Below, piece by piece: positions 1-4,604 of a stretch of 11,311 nt of DNA. A model generated the notes under the pieces. That model was not told the DNA's origin. It was given only the letters and a program-made list of their open reading frames with translations, and ran no database searches. The stretch is taken from positions 1 to 11,311 of the forward strand of contig JAGWMH010000036.1 of NCBI GenBank assembly GCA_028871775.1. The letters are read 5' to 3'. A program made the translations under genes and the position numbers. Within the stretch, counting starts at the first letter, position 1. Each line of letters starts with the position of its first letter. This DNA comes from Betaproteobacteria bacterium. Lineage in GTDB: Bacteria > Pseudomonadota > Gammaproteobacteria > Burkholderiales > Gallionellaceae.

Positions 1-1
1 G

Positions 2-130
2 AACCGGTTCCGCATGTCTTGGGTGTCGGCCGCCGAGGGTGCCAAGTTTGCCCAGGTCATTACGGACTTCGTCCATGACCTCCAGCCGCTCGGGCCGCAG
101 AACAAGCTGAAAAGAGCGGAGCACTCATGA
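2..130 (+). CDS. MvhD/FlxD-like subunit, C-terminal end (partial, 5' truncated by window)
   Basis: Only the last 42 codons and the TGA stop are visible. The peptide contains RFRMSWVSAAEGAKFAQVI followed by a helix and LGPQNKL, which is how MvhD-type proteins (delta subunit of methyl-viologen-reducing hydrogenase) end; these carry a [2Fe-2S] cluster and pass electrons to HdrA. Its stop overlaps the next start codon as ATGA, so it is the upstream member of the same operon. In FlxABCD-HdrABC complexes the MvhD-like subunit is FlxD, and the three downstream genes match FlxC, FlxB and FlxA by cofactor content. It could equally be the C-terminal MvhD domain of an HdrA-MvhD fusion. The cysteine ligands lie outside the window and cannot be checked. 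Confidence 0.72.
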   Translation, partial: NRFRMSWVSAAEGAKFAQVITDFVHDLQPLGPQNKLKRAEHS

Positions 131-1158
131 TCAATATAAAGGACATCCGCGATACCGCAAGGGATATGCTCGCGAAAGGCGAGGTTCGCGCTGTCATCGG
201 CTACCGGCGTGGCTCGCGCGGGATGCTTGCCGAACCCGCTTTCATCACCAGGCCGGAGCAGGCAGATGAACTGGTCTGGGATCCCACCTGTTTCCACAAT
301 CTGTCCCTGTATCTGGTCCATGACCGCAAGCATCTGGCGCATGCCAATAAAACCTCCGGCGCGCCTGTCGCCATCATCGCCAAGGGTTGCGATGCGCGTT
401 CCATCGTCGTGCTGATGCAGGAGCACTATTTCAAGCGCGAGGATGTCTACATCATCGGCGTTTCCTGCGAGGGCAGCGGGGTGGTGGATGAGCGCAAGCT
501 GGCACCGCATTTGAACGGGGCCCAGGCTTCAAACGCAGCTTTCGACGGCGACGATTTCGTGTTCACCACAGCAGAGGGCGAGAAGCGGTTGCCGGCCCGC
601 GAGGTGATGGCGGATCGCTGTCTGGAATGTCGCATACCTTACCCCAAGGAGCACAATGTCGTGTTCGGCGAGGACAAGACCGGGCGCCAGCTGGAGGCGC
701 CGTTCGCCGCGCTCAGCCGTTTCGAAGCGCAGGGCGCGGGCGAGCGCTGGGACTTCTGGAGCCACCATTTCGATCGCTGCATCCGCTGCTTTGCGTGCCG
801 TTCGGTATGCCCGATGTGCTACTGCGATGAGTGCGTGGTGGACAGCATCACCTTTCCGGTGACAACGGAAACCACGGCAGAGGAAAAAGCAAGTCGCATA
901 CGCTGGATCGAGCGTTCGGCGGCGCGCTCTGAAAATATCACCTATCTCATGACACGCGCCATGCACCTTGCCGGCCGCTGCACCGATTGCGGCGAGTGCG
1001 AGCGTGCCTGTCCGGTCAATGTCCCGATACGGCTGCTCAACAACAGAATGGAGCGGGAAGCGCGCGAGCAGTTCGGCTTCGAGCCCGGCGCGAGCATCGG
1101 AGGGCCGTCGCTGGTGGCCTCCTTCCTCGACAGCGACCCCGGCGATTTCATCAGGTAA
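127..1158 (+). CDS. FlxC-like iron-sulfur electron-transfer protein (FrhB-like N-terminus plus two [4Fe-4S] motifs)
   Basis: This 343-aa protein probably relays electrons inside a cytoplasmic Flx-Hdr complex. The N-terminal half (about 1-160) resembles the coenzyme F420 hydrogenase/dehydrogenase beta-subunit fold, with AKGCDARSIVVLMQE (C88) and GVSCEG (C114). A C165xxC168 pair follows. The first ferredoxin motif is C218xxC221xxC224xxxC228P, continued by extra cysteines C231, C233 and C236 (CPMCYCDEC). The second is C285xxC288xxC291xxxC295P. Two cubane sites fit FlxC or FlxB of FlxABCD-HdrABC; the assignment to C rather than B is by likeness only. ATG at 127 overlaps the upstream stop (ATGA), and the next gene starts 4 bp after the TAA, indicating coupled translation. 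It has no signal peptide or membrane segment. An F420-linked role is unlikely given the neighbouring NAD(P)-binding subunit. Confidence 0.78.
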   Translation: MINIKDIRDTARDMLAKGEVRAVIGYRRGSRGMLAEPAFITRPEQADELVWDPTCFHNLSLYLVHDRKHLAHANKTSGAPVAIIAKGCDARSIVVLMQEHYFKREDVYIIGVSCEGSGVVDERKLAPHLNGAQASNAAFDGDDFVFTTAEGEKRLPAREVMADRCLECRIPYPKEHNVVFGEDKTGRQLEAPFAALSRFEAQGAGERWDFWSHHFDRCIRCFACRSVCPMCYCDECVVDSITFPVTTETTAEEKASRIRWIERSAARSENITYLMTRAMHLAGRCTDCGECERACPVNVPIRLLNNRMEREAREQFGFEPGASIGGPSLVASFLDSDPGDFIR

Positions 1159-1162
1159 TAGC

Positions 1163-2197
1163 ATGGAAAAAATTCTCGACAAAAAACGCATTGATGACTG
1201 GATCGCCGCACTGGCCGAATGGAATATCCTCGGGCCGGCGCTGGAAGATGGCATCTGGTCGTACCAGCCGGTCAGCGGCGCAGCCCGGCTCGATCATCCC
1301 AACACCAAGCAGTCGCCTAAAGGGCTGGCTTTTCCCCAGCGTGAGATATTTTTCAAGTTTGAGCAGATCAAGGGAGAGGCGCCACGCCTGACGCAGGTAG
1401 TGCCGGATGCACAGCGCCACGCCGTATTCGGTGTTCGCCCCTGCGACGGACGGGGAGTACCGCGTATGGACCTGGTGTTCAACGATCATGTCGAGGACAA
1501 GTATTACACTTCGCGGCGCAAGAACGTGGCGTATGTGGGCCTGGCATGCAACAAACCGCCCAGCCCCAACTGCTTCTGCCTGTCGGTCGGCGGATCGCCC
1601 GTTTCCACCGACGGCCTCGATGTCCAGATGACCGACCTGGGCGACCGCTACTTCGTGAAAGCGATCACCGAAGCGGGCAAGGAGCTGATGACGGCAGCCG
1701 GCAAGCTGTTCGCCGAACCGTCCGCAGCCGACCAGAAACAGGTGAAACAAGTGCATGCCGAGGCAGTGGCCTATCCGCAACGCAAGGTCAATAACCTGGA
1801 AGAAGTGCCGGCCAAGCTGAAGGCGAGCTTCAAATCGCCGCTGTGGCAGGAACTGGCGCAGGCCTGCATCGGCTGCGGCATCTGCACCTTCCTGTGCCCG
1901 ACCTGCCATTGCTTTGACATCAACGACGAGGTCCAAAGCAGGGCGCCGCTGAAGGGCATCCGGGTGCGCACCTGGGACAACTGCCAGTTCCCCGACTTCA
2001 CCATGCACTCGTCCGGCCACAACCCGCGCGAGAACACCGGTGCACGGTTGCGCCAGCGGGTGGGCCACAAGTTCCAGTACTTTCCCGAGAATTTCGGGAT
2101 GCCCCAGTGTACGGGCTGCGGACGCTGCATCAGCGAATGCCCGGTGGGGATAGATATCATCAATGTCGTCAATACGGTGGTCGAAAATGCCGGATAA
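1163..2197 (+). CDS. FlxB-like / sulfhydrogenase beta-type iron-sulfur protein
   Basis: The product is 344 aa, counted from ATG 1163 (MEKILDKKRIDDW). The open frame continues upstream to 968, but that part lies inside the preceding gene, and CAGG at 1152-1155 can serve 1163. The protein resembles the beta subunit of sulfhydrogenase and AsrA-type electron-transfer proteins. The N-terminal part has VRPCDGRGVPRMDLVF (C94) and a cysteine-rich LACNKPPSPNCFC stretch (C129, C137, C139). Two ferredoxin motifs follow: C235xxC238xxC241xxxC245P, extended by C248 and C250 (CPTCHC), and C316xxC319xxC322xxxC326P. C274 (WDNCQF) lies between them. The likely role is to pass electrons between the flavin/NAD(P) subunit encoded next and the FlxC/FlxD/HdrA side. 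It overlaps the next gene by 11 bp. FlxB is my best name; anaerobic sulfite reductase subunit A is the alternative annotation, but no sulfite reductase catalytic subunit is present. Confidence 0.78.
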   Translation: MEKILDKKRIDDWIAALAEWNILGPALEDGIWSYQPVSGAARLDHPNTKQSPKGLAFPQREIFFKFEQIKGEAPRLTQVVPDAQRHAVFGVRPCDGRGVPRMDLVFNDHVEDKYYTSRRKNVAYVGLACNKPPSPNCFCLSVGGSPVSTDGLDVQMTDLGDRYFVKAITEAGKELMTAAGKLFAEPSAADQKQVKQVHAEAVAYPQRKVNNLEEVPAKLKASFKSPLWQELAQACIGCGICTFLCPTCHCFDINDEVQSRAPLKGIRVRTWDNCQFPDFTMHSSGHNPRENTGARLRQRVGHKFQYFPENFGMPQCTGCGRCISECPVGIDIINVVNTVVENAG

Positions 2198-3011
2198 CAT
2201 CTACCTTCCAGAACTGGCACGCGTCGCCTACATCAAGGACGAGGTCTACGGCGAGCGCGCCATCAAGACCTTCCGCGTCGAGCCGCTGAACGGCGAGCTC
2301 TTCAAACACGAGTGCGGTCAGTGTGCGATGCTCTCCATTTTCGGCCGCGGCGAATCGATGATCTCGATTGCCTCCTCGCCGCTGATCAGGGAATACAAGC
2401 AGTTCAGCATCATGCGCGTGGGCAACGTGTCGACCGCCTTCCACGATCTGGCGGTGGGCGATGTCATCGGCATCCGCGGCCCTTACGGCAACAGCTTCCC
2501 GGTCGACGACTGGCGCGGAAAAAACCTGTATTTCATCGGCGGCGGCTGCGGCCTGGCGCCGATCTGGCCGGTGATTACCACCGCCGTGGCGCAGCGCGCC
2601 AATTTCAAGAACATCACCGTATTCTATGGCGGGCGCACTTCGCGCGACATCATGTACCGGATGGAGCTCGAAAAACTGCGCGAGTCCGTCGACGTGCATC
2701 TGTCCATAGACAGGGCGGAAGAGGGCTGGGACGGCTATTGCGGCTTCGTGCCTGCATCCGTGATGGACAAGAGCCCCGTGCCTGCCAATGCCATCGCGAT
2801 CACCTGCGGGCCGCCGATCATGATCAAGTACGTGATCCAGAATCTGAACCAGCTCGGCTTCAAGGACGAGCAGATATACACGACCATCGAAAACAAGATG
2901 AAATGCGGCCTCGGCAAATGCGGCCGCTGCAACGTCGGCAAGGACTATGTGTGCGTAAAGGGGCCGGTCTATTCCTGGGCCGTGCTGAAAAATCTGCCGG
3001 AAGAGTATTAA
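2187..3011 (+). CDS. flxA: FlxA-like FAD/NAD(P)-binding [2Fe-2S] oxidoreductase
   Basis: This is the pyridine-nucleotide-oxidising subunit of a presumed Flx-Hdr complex, related to sulfhydrogenase gamma and the dihydroorotate dehydrogenase electron-transfer subunit. With ATG 2187 it has 274 aa (MPDNIYLPELARV). The FAD domain covers about 1-105, with SIASSPL at 60-66 and GDVIGIRGPYGNSFP at 91-105. The NAD(P) domain follows, with FIGGGCGLAP (116-125), FYGGRTSRDIMY and ITCGPPIM. The C-terminus binds a [2Fe-2S] cluster through C240-x4-C245-x2-C248-x7-C256 (KCGLGKCGRCNVG). An ATG 8 codons upstream (2163) is in frame, but family members usually begin near the PELARV segment. The start overlaps the end of the preceding gene by 11 bp. 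A hairpin-forming repeat follows directly after the stop. NADH is the expected donor by analogy to FlxA; NAD versus NADP cannot be read from the sequence. Confidence 0.85.
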   Translation: MPDNIYLPELARVAYIKDEVYGERAIKTFRVEPLNGELFKHECGQCAMLSIFGRGESMISIASSPLIREYKQFSIMRVGNVSTAFHDLAVGDVIGIRGPYGNSFPVDDWRGKNLYFIGGGCGLAPIWPVITTAVAQRANFKNITVFYGGRTSRDIMYRMELEKLRESVDVHLSIDRAEEGWDGYCGFVPASVMDKSPVPANAIAITCGPPIMIKYVIQNLNQLGFKDEQIYTTIENKMKCGLGKCGRCNVGKDYVCVKGPVYSWAVLKNLPEEY

Positions 3012-3015
3012 ACAC

Positions 3016-3099
3016 CAGTTGTTAGACGCTAGCCGTTAGCCGTTAGTTAAACCCGATGTGGTTTTTAACTAAAAACTAACGACTGGCGTCTAACGACTG
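3016..3099. repeat. Imperfect inverted repeat built of GTTAG/CTAAC words
   Basis: Two 36-nt arms (3016-3051 and 3064-3099) are reverse complements at about 30 positions and flank a 12-nt loop. The left arm contains GTTAG at 3021, 3035 and 3042, the last two with 7-nt spacing. The right arm has CTAAC at 3076 and 3090. Transcribed, it would make a long stem, with several mismatches tolerated as G-U. No T-run follows, so it does not look like an intrinsic terminator. It starts 5 bp after the flxA stop and probably belongs to a dispersed repeat family of the host. It may stabilise or partly insulate the flx message from aclB. Confidence 0.8.
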
Positions 3100-3118
3100 T
3101 CTATAAAGAATTTGATTA

Positions 3119-3128
3119 AAGAGGGGAG
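3119..3128 (+). promoter_or_regulatory. Ribosome binding site for aclB
   Basis: The purine-rich AAGAGGGGAG is a strong Shine-Dalgarno match. It sits 11 nt before ATG 3140, across an A-rich spacer. The spacing is slightly long but the site supports this start. TATAAA at 3102-3107 could be a -10 element, but no convincing -35 lies upstream, so I do not call a promoter. Confidence 0.6.
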
Positions 3129-3139
3129 TAAAAAAAACT

Positions 3140-4420
3140 ATGAACATCAGTGGAATGCTTCATGGAGCAGGGCTGCTCAAGATAGTCGATTTTCCGGCCT
3201 CCGAAGTGCTCGGACCGGAAGCCAGCGACCACGAGATCCACAGCCTGATCGAGCGTTGCGGCGCCGTTTTCGTCAAGCCCATCTTCAAGGGCGGCGTCGG
3301 CAAGAAGGGCAAATCCGGGATGATGGGGCGGGCCACCAGCCTGAAGGCGGCCATAGCCGAAAAAGAGCGCCTGTATTTCGCCGAATATAAAGTCGGAAAT
3401 GCCGTCTACAAATCGCGCGGCGTCACCTTCGAGGGCGCCGTCCCTGCCGAGCATGAGATTTATTTCTCGCTCACCGACTCGACACGCTACCGCGCGCCGA
3501 CCATGACGCTGACCCACCACGGCGGCATGGACATCGAGGAACTGGACAAGTCCCAGATCATCGAGGTCCCGTTTGACCCTCTGACCGGCCTCAAGTCTTT
3601 CATCGTTTCCAACGCACTATCCGACCTGGGCGCGCCCAGGGAAATCGTGTCGCCGCTGGTGCAGCATCTGCCCAAGCTGTGGGACCTGTTTCATCACTAC
3701 GGCATGTCCACGCTGGAACTCAACCCCATCCGCATGATGGAAGGCAAGACCGGTTCGCTGATACCCGTGGCCTGCGACTTCAAGTGCGGCTTTGATCGCG
3801 ACGATCCGCGCGTCAACCGCCTTAACTTGCCGGTTGACCTGTTCGTCACCGAGGCCAACGACTTCGAGCAGGAGATCAACGAGCTGCGCACCTACCAGGG
3901 GCAGAGCGATGTTTATGTGATCAACGAGAAGGGCACCATCCTGGCGCCCACTTTCGGCGGCGGCGCGAACTCGCTGGTCACCGAAGTGCTGGGCAACGAC
4001 GCCATCATCTCTTCCGATTTTGGCGGCAACCCGCCCTACGAGAAGATGTACGAAGTGATGCGCATCTGTCTCAAGTACTACCTCAAGCAATCCAATGTGC
4101 TGTTCGTAATCGGCGGCAAGGCCAACAACACGGATATCTTCGTGACGTTCCGCGCCATGGCCGATGCGCTGCGCGACTACTTCAGCGAACACGGCCCCAC
4201 ACCGCTGTATGTGGTGATCGGCCGCGGCGGCCCTCAGGTAATCCGCGGCATGGGCGTGTTCAAGGACGTGCTCGATTCGCTGCGCTTACCCTACAAAATA
4301 TTCGGTTTCGATTCCGCCATGACTGACGTGGTGAACTACGCGCAGGAGGCAGATCGCTGGATGAAGAACGGCGGCCGTGCGCAAGTGGCGAAAGTGCTGG
4401 GCTTGCCGGCCGGCGCATGA
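3140..4420 (+). CDS. aclB: ATP-citrate lyase beta subunit (ATP-grasp / citrate-binding)
   Basis: With AclA this protein catalyses citrate + ATP + CoA -> acetyl-CoA + oxaloacetate + ADP + Pi, the citrate-cleaving step of the reductive TCA cycle. It has 426 aa, close to the usual 400-425, and matches the N-terminal third of animal ACLY. Residues 1 to about 220 form a succinyl-CoA-synthetase-beta-like ATP-grasp domain, with FVKPIFKGGVGKKGKSGMMG (44-63) and the metal-binding TLELNPIR (191-198). Residues from about 240 form the citrate-binding domain, with PTFGGGANSLVTEVLGND and SSDFGGNPPYEKMYE, and with VIGGKANNTDIFVTF and VIGRGGPQVIRG further on. An ordinary succinyl-CoA synthetase beta subunit would lack this citrate-binding half and pair with a short alpha subunit. 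The aclB-aclA order is the one known from Chlorobium. The gene is intact, with a strong RBS upstream. Confidence 0.93.
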   Translation: MNISGMLHGAGLLKIVDFPASEVLGPEASDHEIHSLIERCGAVFVKPIFKGGVGKKGKSGMMGRATSLKAAIAEKERLYFAEYKVGNAVYKSRGVTFEGAVPAEHEIYFSLTDSTRYRAPTMTLTHHGGMDIEELDKSQIIEVPFDPLTGLKSFIVSNALSDLGAPREIVSPLVQHLPKLWDLFHHYGMSTLELNPIRMMEGKTGSLIPVACDFKCGFDRDDPRVNRLNLPVDLFVTEANDFEQEINELRTYQGQSDVYVINEKGTILAPTFGGGANSLVTEVLGNDAIISSDFGGNPPYEKMYEVMRICLKYYLKQSNVLFVIGGKANNTDIFVTFRAMADALRDYFSEHGPTPLYVVIGRGGPQVIRGMGVFKDVLDSLRLPYKIFGFDSAMTDVVNYAQEADRWMKNGGRAQVAKVLGLPAGA

Positions 4421-4427
4421 TGAATTG

Positions 4428-4575
4428 TGTAGGTTGGGTTATAACCAGCGACTTGGTTGGCGACTTTTGCCGGCCTAGTCGAATGGCTAGTTGTTTTATC
4501 AGGCGCGGTATCGCGCCGTAACCCAACATAAAGAGATTGTTGGGTTACGCGATGAGACCGCTAACCCAACCTACA
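4428..4575. repeat. 148-bp MITE/REP-like element with GTAGGTTGGGTTA terminal inverted repeats
   Basis: Perfect 14-bp inverted ends (TGTAGGTTGGGTTA at 4428-4441, complement at 4562-4575) bound the element. Inside lie a second pair, CGTAACCCAACA (4517-4528) and TGTTGGGTTACG (4538-4549), around a 9-nt loop, and a small GC hairpin with arms GGCGCG/CGCGCC at 4502-4517. TAACCCAAC-type words thus occur four times in alternating orientation. Such GTAGGTTGGGTTA elements are, as I recall, dispersed in many proteobacterial genomes. No ORF is present. It fills nearly the whole gap between aclB and aclA, and no clear target-site duplication is visible. Confidence 0.82.
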
Positions 4576-4590
4576 TGAATAAAATTAAGC

Positions 4591-4598
4591 AAAGGTGA
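4591..4598 (+). promoter_or_regulatory. Ribosome binding site for aclA
   Basis: AAAGGTGA is a good Shine-Dalgarno sequence located 6 nt before ATG 4605. It lies just outside the repeat element, so translation of aclA does not depend on coupling to aclB. Confidence 0.65.
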
Positions 4599-4604
4599 CT
4601 AGCA

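Noticed and set aside
968..1162. Upstream-extended start for the FlxB-like gene
   Set aside because: The extension runs inside the preceding gene through its ferredoxin motif in another frame; the N-terminus expected for the family begins at 1163.
529..1254. Minus-strand open frame of 241 codons opposite the FlxC-like gene
   Set aside because: It is antisense to a gene with clear motifs, is Arg/Ala/His-rich as GC-rich shadow frames are, shows no recognisable family and crosses a gene boundary.
2163..2186. Earlier ATG for flxA
   Set aside because: It would add eight residues with no family likeness and deepen the overlap with the preceding gene; 2187 is preferred, though not proven.
1151..2200. 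Minus-strand open frame of 349 codons opposite the FlxB-like gene
   Set aside because: It mirrors the real gene almost exactly and has no domain signature; it is a codon-bias shadow.
3021..3094. CRISPR-like repeats from the recurring GTTAG words
   Set aside because: The units are only 5-7 nt, without spacers, and are explained by an inverted repeat.
3016..3099. Intrinsic terminator after flxA
   Set aside because: The stem is long, but TCTATAAAG follows instead of a T-run.
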